DNA from: an uncultured Erysipelotrichaceae bacterium
GTDB lineage: Bacteria > Bacillota_I > Bacilli_A > Erysipelotrichales > Erysipelotrichaceae
DNA: 10,591 nucleotides
Assembly: GCA_902795525.1 (NCBI GenBank)
Contig: CADBLN010000065.1
Span: 1-10,591 of the forward strand
Direction of reading: 5' to 3'
Shown here one piece after another: positions 1-5,929 of this stretch. Each line of letters opens with the position of its first letter. Within the stretch, counting starts at the first letter, position 1. The translations under genes were made by a program, and so were the position numbers. The notes under the pieces are model-generated. The model was not told where the DNA came from and did no database searches. It saw nothing but the letters and a program-made list of their open reading frames with translations.

Positions 1-362
1 CCTTCTCGGCGATATAAAGCTTTCTTGCCGCCATCCTCACTTCCAGCTTTAGGACAGCCTAAATAAACACCAATAGGTCTATTACATCTCTCTTTTAGTT
101 CTTTTAAAGTTAAACCACATAAACCAGGGTTGTTGTCCATATTATCTAAATCGATAGTATTCAGCATTACCATGTCTGCACCCCAGGCAAACATCAATTC
201 AGTATTGGTAACACCTCTAACCAATCCTTCACCAGCAAACAACAAATGCTGGCCCATTATAACCCTAGATTCTGATTTAAGGATTGACTCTTTTAATTCA
301 CGTGCATTCATCTTTCTAATATCTGATTTTGAAGCACTAATTAATCTAACTACATTTGACAT
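1..362 (-). CDS. DUF7916-type protein (PEP phosphonomutase-like TIM barrel), N-terminal part
   Basis: This is the first 120 codons of a minus-strand gene that leaves the window at base 1. It begins MSNVVRLISASKSD and continues through an ARELKESILKSESRVIMGQ segment, then TNTELMFAWGADMVMLNTID and RPIGVYLGCPKAG. From memory this matches the family now called DUF7916, formerly annotated as putative PEP phosphonomutase, a predicted TIM barrel of about 300 residues often found beside PTS permeases; its reaction is not established. The ATG at 362 is chosen because AGGAG (369-373) lies 6 bases upstream. It follows the PTS permease with 66 bases between them, so it is probably co-transcribed and may act on the phosphorylated sugar or its metabolism (inference). 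No catalytic residues can be assigned from this part. Confidence 0.7.
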   Translation of the reverse strand, partial: MSNVVRLISASKSDIRKMNARELKESILKSESRVIMGQHLLFAGEGLVRGVTNTELMFAWGADMVMLNTIDLDNMDNNPGLCGLTLKELKERCNRPIGVYLGCPKAGSEDGGKKALYRRE

Positions 363-386
363 ATTGCACTCCTTTTGTATAAAGCA

Positions 387-418
387 AAGCCAGTAATAGT
401 TTACACTACCACTGGCTT
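387..418 (-). terminator. Intercistronic hairpin after the PTS gene (attenuator, processing site or weak terminator)
   Basis: AAGCCAGT (387-394) pairs with ACTGGCTT (411-418); inside is a two-base mismatch on each side, then TAG/CTA and a six-base loop. Read on the minus strand the 3' arm is followed by TTTGCTTTAT, a broken U-tract, so termination may be partial. The hairpin ends about 14 bases before the ribosome binding site of the next gene. This arrangement suits a leaky terminator or an mRNA-stabilising stem that lowers expression of the downstream gene relative to the permease. Confidence 0.5.
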
Positions 419-428
419 AAATGTTAAA

Positions 429-1796
429 TTATTGTTCGTCGTATTTCTTATCGTAACCAAAGAAGTATACAGTTACAGCTGTTCCAACTAATGCGATTAA
501 CATTGCAGCTACGAAATATCCAAAACCTTCACCAATAAATAGTGGGAAAGATAAGATTCCAACAGGGCCACCTGCTAATGCGGCTGCATTACCAAATCCT
601 GCAACACCACCAGCTATAGCAGCAAATACAACTGCGATATAGAATGGTTTCTTTAATGGTAAGTTAACACCATAGATTGAAGGTTCTGTAATAGCGAAAA
701 TGCCTGTGATACCAGCTGATAGACCTGTTTCTCTTAATTGAGAATTCTTAGTTCTTAATGCTACACCTAAAGCTGCGCCTGCTTGTGACCAGTTTGAAGG
801 TCCAGTAACAGCGTTAATAGTATTACGTCCATATTGAGCTAAGTTTAAAGTTCCCAATGGAACAATTCCCCAGTGTAATCCAAACACAACTAATACTTGC
901 CATGCTGCTCCTAAGACAACACCACAAATTGTTGGATTTAGGTTATATAACCATGTGTAAGCAGCTCCAATCCAGCTTTGAGCTGTTGAAGTGATAGGAC
1001 CAATTACTAAGAACATAGCTGGTACAGTAATCAACAAAGTAATTAATGGAACTAAAACGTATTTAGCGTACTTAGGTACATACTTATTTGCGGCATGTTC
1101 AACTAAAGACATAAACCAAATTGTTACAATAATAGGTATAACAGATGAACCATAGCCTTGTCTCTGCATTGAGAGTTTTAAGCCAAATAGCTTTAATCCT
1201 TCTTCACCAAACACCAATGATTGAATTGTTGGTGAAACCATTGTTAGCGCTACTGCTACAGCAATATATGGATTACATTTCCATTTTAAAGCTGCAGCAT
1301 ATGCCAAGTATACTGGCAAGAAACTGAAAATTGCATTATAAATTTCGTTAATAACAATATATGTACCACTGGTTGTTTGTAAACCCAAGAAATTAGTGCA
1401 AATCATTAGAATTGAGCGAATCATACCAGCGCCAATCAAAGCTGGAAGAATTGGTGTAAATACATTTGTAACAAGATCGATAACCCTGTCCATGAATTTA
1501 CCTTGAACCTTTAAATCATCTTTTTCAACTGCATCAATTGCCTGGCCAACAATACCAGTAACATCTTGAACTGCCTTGAAGACATCTTCAACTTCGTTTC
1601 CAACTACAACTTGAAATTGACCACCTTGTTCAATAACATTGATAACGCCAGGTACTTTCTTAACTGCTTCAGCGTTTGCCAAAGAGTTGTCTTTCAATTT
1701 GAAACGTACACGTGTTATACAGTGAGTTAAGGATGTAATGTTTTCTTTGCCACCAATATTAGCGACAATATCTGTTGCTGTTTGTTTGTAATCCAT
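429..1796 (-). CDS. PTS sugar transporter subunit EIIBC (glucose/sucrose/beta-glucoside superfamily)
   Basis: Membrane permease that imports a sugar and phosphorylates it using phosphate relayed from PEP through EI, HPr and EIIA. At 455 residues it has an EIIB domain (about 1-85) with the phosphorylation-site motif THCITRVRF, the phospho-cysteine being C26. An EIIC domain (about 105-450) follows with several hydrophobic segments, VVFGLHWG (H308) and the family signature ITEPSIYGVNLPLKKPF starting at residue 369. There is no C-terminal EIIA domain, so it must borrow a separate EIIA (glucose type). Substrate cannot be read from sequence; sucrose, trehalose, beta-glucoside and N-acetylmuramate permeases share this layout. 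GGGGAGG at 1802-1808 lies 5 bases before the ATG. A divergent LacI-family gene and two operators point to substrate-inducible expression. Confidence 0.93.
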   Translation of the reverse strand: MDYKQTATDIVANIGGKENITSLTHCITRVRFKLKDNSLANAEAVKKVPGVINVIEQGGQFQVVVGNEVEDVFKAVQDVTGIVGQAIDAVEKDDLKVQGKFMDRVIDLVTNVFTPILPALIGAGMIRSILMICTNFLGLQTTSGTYIVINEIYNAIFSFLPVYLAYAAALKWKCNPYIAVAVALTMVSPTIQSLVFGEEGLKLFGLKLSMQRQGYGSSVIPIIVTIWFMSLVEHAANKYVPKYAKYVLVPLITLLITVPAMFLVIGPITSTAQSWIGAAYTWLYNLNPTICGVVLGAAWQVLVVFGLHWGIVPLGTLNLAQYGRNTINAVTGPSNWSQAGAALGVALRTKNSQLRETGLSAGITGIFAITEPSIYGVNLPLKKPFYIAVVFAAIAGGVAGFGNAAALAGGPVGILSFPLFIGEGFGYFVAAMLIALVGTAVTVYFFGYDKKYDEQ

Positions 1797-1827
1797 AAAA
1801 ACCTCCCCATAACAACAAAATATTCAT

Positions 1828-1849
1828 TTTGGTTAATCGTATAACCAAA
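1828..1849. promoter_or_regulatory. LacI-family operator O1 at the PTS start site
   Basis: A 22-bp inverted repeat: TTTGGTTA (1828-1835), six central bases ATCGTA, TAACCAAA (1842-1849), with the CG centre typical of LacI-family operators at 1838-1839. It begins 3 bases downstream of the PTS -10 box and covers the predicted transcription start and first transcribed bases. A repressor bound here would block PTS transcription. The core GGTTAATCGTATAACC matches the second palindrome at 12 of 16 positions. Confidence 0.75.
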
Positions 1850-1852
1850 TTT

Positions 1853-1882
1853 ATTATAGTTCCGTAAGTAATTAAGAGTCAA
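1853..1882 (-). promoter_or_regulatory. Sigma-A promoter of the PTS operon
   Basis: Read on the minus strand: -35 TTGACT (1877-1882), an 18-base spacer, -10 TATAAT (1853-1858, perfect). The predicted transcription start is near 1846, inside operator O1, leaving a leader of about 50 bases ahead of the PTS ATG at 1796. Confidence 0.8.
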
Positions 1883-1898
1883 TACTTTTTATCAAAAA

Positions 1899-1914
1899 AG
1901 TTAAACGTTTAATC
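1899..1914. promoter_or_regulatory. Second LacI-type operator O2 (or cre-like site) between the divergent promoters
   Basis: AGTTAAACGTTTAATC contains the perfect 12-bp palindrome TTAAACGTTTAA (1901-1912) with a CG centre at 1906-1907. It lies upstream of both -35 boxes, with its centre 68 bp from that of O1. The pattern rGTTAAwCGwTwAAyC is shared with O1, which favours the same local repressor. A CcpA/cre site is a weaker alternative, since the TG/CA flanks of a cre consensus are missing. Confidence 0.6.
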
Positions 1915-1920
1915 ATTTTC

Positions 1921-1955
1921 TTGACAAATGACCACCAAATCTCTAAAAATATAGT
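1921..1955 (+). promoter_or_regulatory. Promoter of the lacI-family repressor gene
   Basis: Perfect -35 TTGACA at 1921-1926. At the usual 17-base spacing the -10 is TAAAAA (1944-1949), which is weak; TATAGT (1950-1955) is a better hexamer, but its 23-base spacing is too long for this -35. Either choice puts the transcription start between about 1955 and 1962, at or almost at the start codon. Confidence 0.55.
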
Positions 1956-1960
1956 TGATT

Positions 1961-2968
1961 ATGGGTAGAAGTAAAACTATATCAATTATGGATATTGCAA
2001 AGATGGCAGGTGTGAGCGTTGCCACTGTTTCGCATGTTATGAATAATACAGGAAGATTTTCTAAAGAAACTGAACTAAAGGTAAAACAAGTAATAAAAGA
2101 TAGTGGTTTTGTCTTTAACAACGCTGCTAGAAGTTTAAAGTCTTCGTCATCGCATACCATTGGTCTAATACTGCCAAATATCAATAACCCTTTCTTTGCT
2201 AATATTGCCTCAATTGTTGAGTCTTATACCTTTGAACACGATTATGCCCTATTTGTTTGCAATACCAACAATAGTGCAGATAAAGAAAAACAATACTTTA
2301 AAAAACTTGACAGCATGCAAGTTGATGGGATTATTGTTATTTCTTGTCAAAAAGAGATTGTAGATGACATTGTTCAAAGAAACATTCCAATCATCTTAAT
2401 CGACCGTACACCTACCAATAATATGAATTTAACAATTATAGCTTCAGATGCCGAGGAAGGCATCTACCAAGAAACCAAAACATTGATTAATAAAGGTTGC
2501 AGAAATCTTGTGTTCATTTCAAGTTTCTTATCAACCTATACAAATTCAAATCGTTCAAATTCTTTCATAAAGGCCTTAAAAGAAAGTAACATTGAGATCA
2601 ATGATGAACAGATAATCCATTTACCTCAAGGTGAATCGATCATAACAACCGAAACCGCCATAGTTGAGTATATCAACTCCGGTAATACAATTGATGGCAT
2701 AATTTGTACTAGTGATAATCAAGCTATTGGTGCAATTGCCGGATTAAAACAGTTAGGATTGAAAGTGCCTGAAGATGTAAAGATATTTGGTTTTGACAAT
2801 ACATTACAATCACAGATTTCAACTCCAACGATTTCAACAATTGAAAGGTATCCAACCATAATTGGACAAACCGCTGCTGAAGTTTTAATGGATTCAATCA
2901 ATAAAAAAGAAGTTAATCCTTACTATGAAATAAAATGTAGCATTATTGAAAGACAATCAACAAATTAA
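1961..2968 (+). CDS. LacI/GalR-family transcriptional repressor
   Basis: Sugar-responsive DNA-binding repressor, 335 residues, the normal family length. Residues about 7-30 form the helix-turn-helix (ISIMDIAKMAGVSVATVSHV), followed by the hinge helix region FNNAARSLK (52-60). The rest is a periplasmic-binding-protein-like effector domain (about 65-330), with HTIGLILPNINNPFFANI opening its first lobe and DNQAIGAIAGLKQLG and IFGFDN in the second. It is divergent from the PTS permease and most likely represses it, and perhaps itself, through the two CG-centred palindromes. I chose ATG 1961; an in-frame TTG at 1955 would add two residues. Neither start has a Shine-Dalgarno sequence, unlike most genes here, and the promoter sits so close that translation is probably leaderless. 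The gene ends at a strong hairpin. Confidence 0.92.
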   Translation: MGRSKTISIMDIAKMAGVSVATVSHVMNNTGRFSKETELKVKQVIKDSGFVFNNAARSLKSSSSHTIGLILPNINNPFFANIASIVESYTFEHDYALFVCNTNNSADKEKQYFKKLDSMQVDGIIVISCQKEIVDDIVQRNIPIILIDRTPTNNMNLTIIASDAEEGIYQETKTLINKGCRNLVFISSFLSTYTNSNRSNSFIKALKESNIEINDEQIIHLPQGESIITTETAIVEYINSGNTIDGIICTSDNQAIGAIAGLKQLGLKVPEDVKIFGFDNTLQSQISTPTISTIERYPTIIGQTAAEVLMDSINKKEVNPYYEIKCSIIERQSTN

Positions 2969-2989
2969 AACGACCCATAAGGTCGTTTT
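2967..2989. terminator. Bidirectional intrinsic terminator between lacI and the rhomboid gene
   Basis: AAAACGACC (2967-2975), loop CATAA, GGTCGTTTT (2981-2989): a perfect 9-bp stem whose A and T ends provide a U-tract in either direction. It starts in the stop codon of the repressor gene and ends 2 bases from the stop of the converging rhomboid gene, so it serves both. Confidence 0.88.
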
Positions 2990-2991
2990 GT

Positions 2992-3576
2992 TTACATTGG
3001 TTCTTTATGATAACCCATATTTACCATACCGAATATAGCTCCACAGACACCACCGGCAATATGGGCCAATTGCGAAATGTTGTCATTGGCAGTTAACGCA
3101 TCGCTTATTTCACCGCCAACATAAATTATCAATACCAAAATCATTGTCAATGGAATCTGACCTGATTCAAAGCTAGTAGCACTTGCTAGAACAATCATCA
3201 TAAAAACAATGCCACTTGCACCGCACAGAGCAACATTTGGGAACAATATCGCATTCGCAATACCCCCAACAACAGCAGTAATCAACATCATTTCAATTAA
3301 TTTCTTAGAACCATACTTTTCTTCAATCATAGGTCCTAAAATTAAAATATACATGATATTACCAATAAAGTGCTCCCAACCTGCATGACCAAAAACATAG
3401 GTAACCAATCTTACATATGTTAAAGGATTAAATAGATTTCCCCTCCAAGTCATAAAAAATGACCTGGTAGAAATACCACCAGTATAATAATGAGCAACCA
3501 AAACCAATAAACAAATCAATGAGAATGTCAAGGTTACTGGTGCATTATAATCAATAAAAAACTTTCTTTTTTTCAT
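2992..3576 (-). CDS. Rhomboid-family intramembrane serine protease
   Basis: Membrane-embedded serine protease that cuts substrate transmembrane helices; substrate unknown. It has 194 residues, about the six-helix core with short tails. Landmarks: an N-terminal hydrophobic helix (about 14-30), HFIGN (H69 to N73, the HxxxN of helix 2), the catalytic GASG motif at 119-122 with nucleophile S121, and SQLAHIAGG with catalytic H172 followed by the small-residue helix GGVCGAIFG. All residues of the Ser-His dyad are present, so it should be active. The start at 3576 is supported by GGGGAG at 3584-3589. It has its own promoter at the end of the preceding gene and stops at the terminator shared with the repressor gene. 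Confidence 0.93.
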   Translation of the reverse strand: MKKRKFFIDYNAPVTLTFSLICLLVLVAHYYTGGISTRSFFMTWRGNLFNPLTYVRLVTYVFGHAGWEHFIGNIMYILILGPMIEEKYGSKKLIEMMLITAVVGGIANAILFPNVALCGASGIVFMMIVLASATSFESGQIPLTMILVLIIYVGGEISDALTANDNISQLAHIAGGVCGAIFGMVNMGYHKEPM

Positions 3577-3594
3577 AAAACAACTCCCCTAACA

Positions 3595-3623
3595 ATTATA
3601 ATCCATTCACTCTATTTTGTCCT
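3595..3623 (-). promoter_or_regulatory. Promoter of the rhomboid gene
   Basis: Read on the minus strand: -35 AGGACA (3618-3623), 17-base spacer, -10 TATAAT (3595-3600, perfect). It overlaps the last codons of the preceding gene. The predicted start near 3588 falls at the edge of the ribosome binding site, giving an unusually short leader of about 12 bases. Confidence 0.6.
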
Positions 3624-4088
3624 AACTAGATGTGCTCTAGCTAAATTGTCTATTCCGAAAACCATTAGAACAACAAACAAAGAATTCTGTTTATCATCTA
3701 TTTCTATGTAATAATGATTTCCTCTGCCAAAATCTTCTTTGCTGATTGTTGCAATTACGCGGTCTCTTAGATCAACAATTTGGTAATCATAGTTTTCCCA
3801 ATCACCTTTTACTTTCCACGAGAGTCTGTTTAGATAAATATGGGTTTTAAAGAATACTTTTTCCTTTATTATTTTATCTTCCTTTTTATTACCTATGCAG
3901 ATGCCATATTGGTTTATCGAGCCAAACTCTTGTCTTACATAGCCAACTTCCACGCCACCTTGATACAACCAGGTTCCCGGTAAAGTGTTGAAGTCGCACT
4001 TATAACGATAGACTGGTTCTTGATGTTCATTAACCAACAAACCGCTAGTAGAAAACAAAAAAAGATCTTCAGTAAAATACAGTTTCAT
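3612..4088 (-). CDS. LURP-one/YxjI-like protein (tubby-like fold)
   Basis: A 158-residue protein resembling the LURP-one-related (YxjI) family, a small beta-barrel around a central hydrophobic helix like Tubby C-terminal domains. The bacterial role is unknown; phospholipid scrambling or membrane association is only suggested by the fold. Visible features are the opening KLYFTEDLFLFSTSGLLVNE, the repeated beta strands, WKVKGDWENYDYQIVD (91-106) and a C-terminal helix DDKQNSLFVVLMVFGIDNLA, the usual ending of the family. A longer frame reaches back to 4151 inside the deacylase gene, but those 21 residues do not fit the family. The ATG at 4088 has no Shine-Dalgarno sequence; a full promoter places transcription start on its A, so it looks leaderless. 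Confidence 0.75.
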   Translation of the reverse strand: MKLYFTEDLFLFSTSGLLVNEHQEPVYRYKCDFNTLPGTWLYQGGVEVGYVRQEFGSINQYGICIGNKKEDKIIKEKVFFKTHIYLNRLSWKVKGDWENYDYQIVDLRDRVIATISKEDFGRGNHYYIEIDDKQNSLFVVLMVFGIDNLARAHLVRTK

Positions 4089-4094
4089 GCATTT

Positions 4095-4123
4095 ATTATA
4101 GAAAAACTTAGTTTGTGATTCAA
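4095..4123 (-). promoter_or_regulatory. Promoter for a leaderless LURP-one/YxjI-like mRNA
   Basis: Read on the minus strand: TTGAAT (4118-4123), exactly 17 bases, TATAAT (4095-4100), then six bases to the ATG at 4088. Initiation 7 bases after the -10 box would start the message at the A of the start codon. The -35 box overlaps the stop codon of the deacylase gene. Confidence 0.72.
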
Positions 4124-4584
4124 CGAGAAACATCACACAATTGGAAATCAATGACTTTATTTAGATCATCTAAGCTAACTTCAACTTGATAACCAATCTT
4201 ACCAGCACTGAAGATGATACTATCTTGTTCACAAGCGCTGCTATCAATTGTAGTTTTAAAGAATTTCTTCATTCCAATTGGAGAACAACCACCATGGATA
4301 TAACCTGTCAGTCCCAATAATTCTTTAGATTTAACCATTTCAATGCTTTTTTCATTAACAGCATTAGCAGCTTTCTTTAAGTCAAGCTCTTGAGCTACAG
4401 GAATAACAAACACATAGTATTGTTTACTGTGACCCATAGTTACCAATGTCTTATATACCTTTTCAATTGGCTGCCCAATCATTCTAGCAACTTCAATCCC
4501 ATTTGTTGCGCCGTCGCTTTTATATTCATATTCCTGATGCTTTATTTTCTTTTGGTCAAGGATTCTCATCACATTTGTTTTCAT
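4120..4584 (-). CDS. ybaK: Cys-tRNA(Pro)/Cys-tRNA(Cys) deacylase, YbaK/EbsC family
   Basis: Cytoplasmic trans-editing enzyme that hydrolyses mischarged Cys-tRNA(Pro), protecting proline codons from cysteine misincorporation. At 154 residues it is family length. Key features are VYKTLV with the conserved lysine K45 needed for deacylation, the strand YYVFVIPVAQELDLKKAA and the signature GYIHGGCSPIGMKK (about 94-107) lining the pocket. FSAGKIGYQVEVSLDDL is the usual C-terminal part. Its ATG overlaps the stop of the upstream acetyltransferase gene in an ATGA arrangement (4581-4584), with AGGA a few bases upstream, so translation is probably coupled. Related editing proteins (ProX, INS domains) are possible, but the GGCSPIG motif favours YbaK. 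Confidence 0.92.
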   Translation of the reverse strand: MKTNVMRILDQKKIKHQEYEYKSDGATNGIEVARMIGQPIEKVYKTLVTMGHSKQYYVFVIPVAQELDLKKAANAVNEKSIEMVKSKELLGLTGYIHGGCSPIGMKKFFKTTIDSSACEQDSIIFSAGKIGYQVEVSLDDLNKVIDFQLCDVSR

Positions 4585-5084
4585 ATTTTTATCCTCATAT
4601 GAATTATTTCATCATCTTCATAAACAAAATAAGCCCCATTTGCTACCTGTACCTTTAAAGAAGCTTTATTAAACTTATACGCAAATAGATAAATCTCATC
4701 TTCTTTTATAATCTCTTTGCACTTTTCTATGCATAGTCTTAAGCCTTCTTTTCCATATCCTTTATTACGATATTCTTCTATAATTCCATATCCAATATGG
4801 CCACCAGCTTTTCTTAAACCTTCATTAAGGTAGTGCCTGATTTTAAACATGCCAACAATGACGTCATCATCCCAAAGATAGAAAATAGTTTGAGGAACCC
4901 TCCCTTCACCAAGATTTATCCCTTTAGACTCTTCAATCATCTTTGGTAAAGATCTATCTAAAAACTCGAACTTAGAAACCCCAAAATAACTATTACCGAA
5001 ACCATTTTCAAAATAAGGAATCTTGTTGTTGGCAATAAACTCTTGTTCATAATCGACTAAATTAGCTTCTTTCAAATAAATCAT
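4581..5084 (-). CDS. GNAT-family N-acetyltransferase
   Basis: Predicted acetyl-CoA-dependent acetyltransferase of 167 residues; the acceptor is unknown. The GNAT fold is shown by the strand pair IFYLWDDDVIVGMFKIRHYL, then GGHIGYGIIEEYRNKGYGKEGL, whose RNKGYG (106-111) is the pyrophosphate-binding motif A of acetyl-CoA (R/Q-x-x-G-x-G/A). Later IYLFAYKFNKASLKVQVANGAYFV provides the motif-B region with the usual N-K-AS-K pattern. It is first of a pair with the deacylase, overlapping it by 4 bases. No Shine-Dalgarno sequence precedes the ATG at 5084; the promoter places the transcript start on that ATG. The resistance-type and ribosomal-protein-type branches of GNAT cannot be told apart here. Confidence 0.85.
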   Translation of the reverse strand: MIYLKEANLVDYEQEFIANNKIPYFENGFGNSYFGVSKFEFLDRSLPKMIEESKGINLGEGRVPQTIFYLWDDDVIVGMFKIRHYLNEGLRKAGGHIGYGIIEEYRNKGYGKEGLRLCIEKCKEIIKEDEIYLFAYKFNKASLKVQVANGAYFVYEDDEIIHMRIKI

Positions 5085-5090
5085 ATGGAT

Positions 5091-5119
5091 AGTTTAGCAT
5101 AAGAAAACTAGGCTGTTAA
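5091..5119 (-). promoter_or_regulatory. Promoter for a leaderless GNAT-ybaK mRNA, embedded in the gpmA terminator
   Basis: Read on the minus strand: -35 TTAACA (5114-5119), exactly 17 bases, extended -10 TGcTAAACT with the hexamer at 5091-5096, then six bases (ATCCAT) to the ATG at 5084. Predicted initiation is at the A of the ATG. The -35 box occupies the loop and part of the stem of the gpmA terminator. Confidence 0.65.
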
Positions 5120-5127
5120 GCCTAGTT
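5106..5127 (-). terminator. Intrinsic terminator of the CDF-galM-PPC-gpmA operon
   Basis: A perfect 9-bp stem AACTAGGCT/AGCCTAGTT (5106-5114 and 5119-5127) with a 4-base loop, followed on the minus strand by TTCTTAT. It begins 9 bases after the gpmA stop codon. Confidence 0.8.
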
Positions 5128-5135
5128 AATCTATA

Positions 5136-5885
5136 TTATTTTGCTTTAGCTTGGTTTGCTACAGCGTTGATTGTTTTTTTTTTTTCAGCAGCATCACCTA
5201 AATAGTAATGCTTAATTGGTTTGAAATTGTCATCCAACTCATAAACTAGTGGTACTCCTGTAGGAATATTTAAACCAACAATTTCATCATCTGAAATGTT
5301 ATCTAAATATTTAACAAGTGAACGCAATGAATTCCCATGAGCTGCAATTAATACTGATTTTCCAGCCGCAATTTCAGGCTTGATTACTTCTTCGTAATAA
5401 GGAACAACCCTAGCAACACAATCTTTCAAACATTCAGTTAATGGTAAATTCTTCTTATCAACATTCTTATATGCTGCCTGGTTAGCAGGGTTTCTGTCAT
5501 CGCTTTCTTCTAATTCTGGAGGTTGAACATCATATGAACGTCTCCATATTTTTACTTGATCCTCACCATATTTAGCTGCTGTTTCAGCCTTATTCAAACC
5601 CTGTAAAGCTCCATAGTGCCTTTCGTTTAAACGCCAGTCTTTAATCATTGGAATCCACTCTTCATCCAATTGCTCTAAAACATTGTAAGCTGTGTGAATT
5701 GCTCTCTTTAAATAAGATGTATAACAAACATCAAATGTAAAACCAGCTTCCTTTAACAGCTGCCCACCTTTTTTTGCTTCTTGAACTCCTGTTTCGCTTA
5801 AGTCAACATCAGTCCACCCAGTAAATAGATTTAATTTATTCCATTCACTTTCACCATGTCTGATTAATACCAATTTATATCCCAT
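5136..5885 (-). CDS. gpmA: 2,3-bisphosphoglycerate-dependent phosphoglycerate mutase
   Basis: Glycolytic enzyme interconverting 3- and 2-phosphoglycerate through a phosphohistidine. At 249 residues it is the standard dPGM length. The catalytic core is visible: LIRHGESEWN with R9 and phosphorylated H10, FTGWTDVDLSETG, the second arginine cluster TSYLKRAIHTA, RLNERHYGALQGLNK with acid catalyst E88, and AAHGNSLRSL with H183. A strong ribosome binding site AGGAGG (5891-5896) lies 5 bases before the ATG. It is last of the operon and closed by the hairpin at 5106-5127. Near the C-terminus a run of 12 adenines on the coding strand (5174-5185) encodes the KKK of AEKKKTINA; it lies after the catalytic residues in the mobile tail. 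Confidence 0.97.
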   Translation of the reverse strand: MGYKLVLIRHGESEWNKLNLFTGWTDVDLSETGVQEAKKGGQLLKEAGFTFDVCYTSYLKRAIHTAYNVLEQLDEEWIPMIKDWRLNERHYGALQGLNKAETAAKYGEDQVKIWRRSYDVQPPELEESDDRNPANQAAYKNVDKKNLPLTECLKDCVARVVPYYEEVIKPEIAAGKSVLIAAHGNSLRSLVKYLDNISDDEIVGLNIPTGVPLVYELDDNFKPIKHYYLGDAAEKKKTINAVANQAKAK

Positions 5886-5929
5886 AAATTCCTCCTATAA
5901 TAACCATTACTAATTTATGATATTTTCCT

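Noticed and set aside
130..396. Open frame of 88 codons on the plus strand
   Set aside because: It lies antisense to the DUF7916-type gene, which has a good ribosome binding site and family-like sequence; the plus-strand translation resembles nothing.
1899..1914. Catabolite-responsive element (cre) as the main reading of the second palindrome
   Set aside because: It lacks the TG...CA ends of the cre consensus and matches the local operator at 12 of 16 positions instead.
4089..4151. Longer start (4151) for the LURP-one/YxjI-like gene
   Set aside because: It would overlap the deacylase gene by 32 bases, and the added 21 residues do not fit the family, while a strong promoter points to ATG 4088.
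5880..5929. Separate promoter before gpmA (TATTAT at 5897-5902)
   Set aside because: Its predicted start would fall inside the AGGAGG ribosome binding site and no -35 is present; co-transcription with the PPC gene is simpler.
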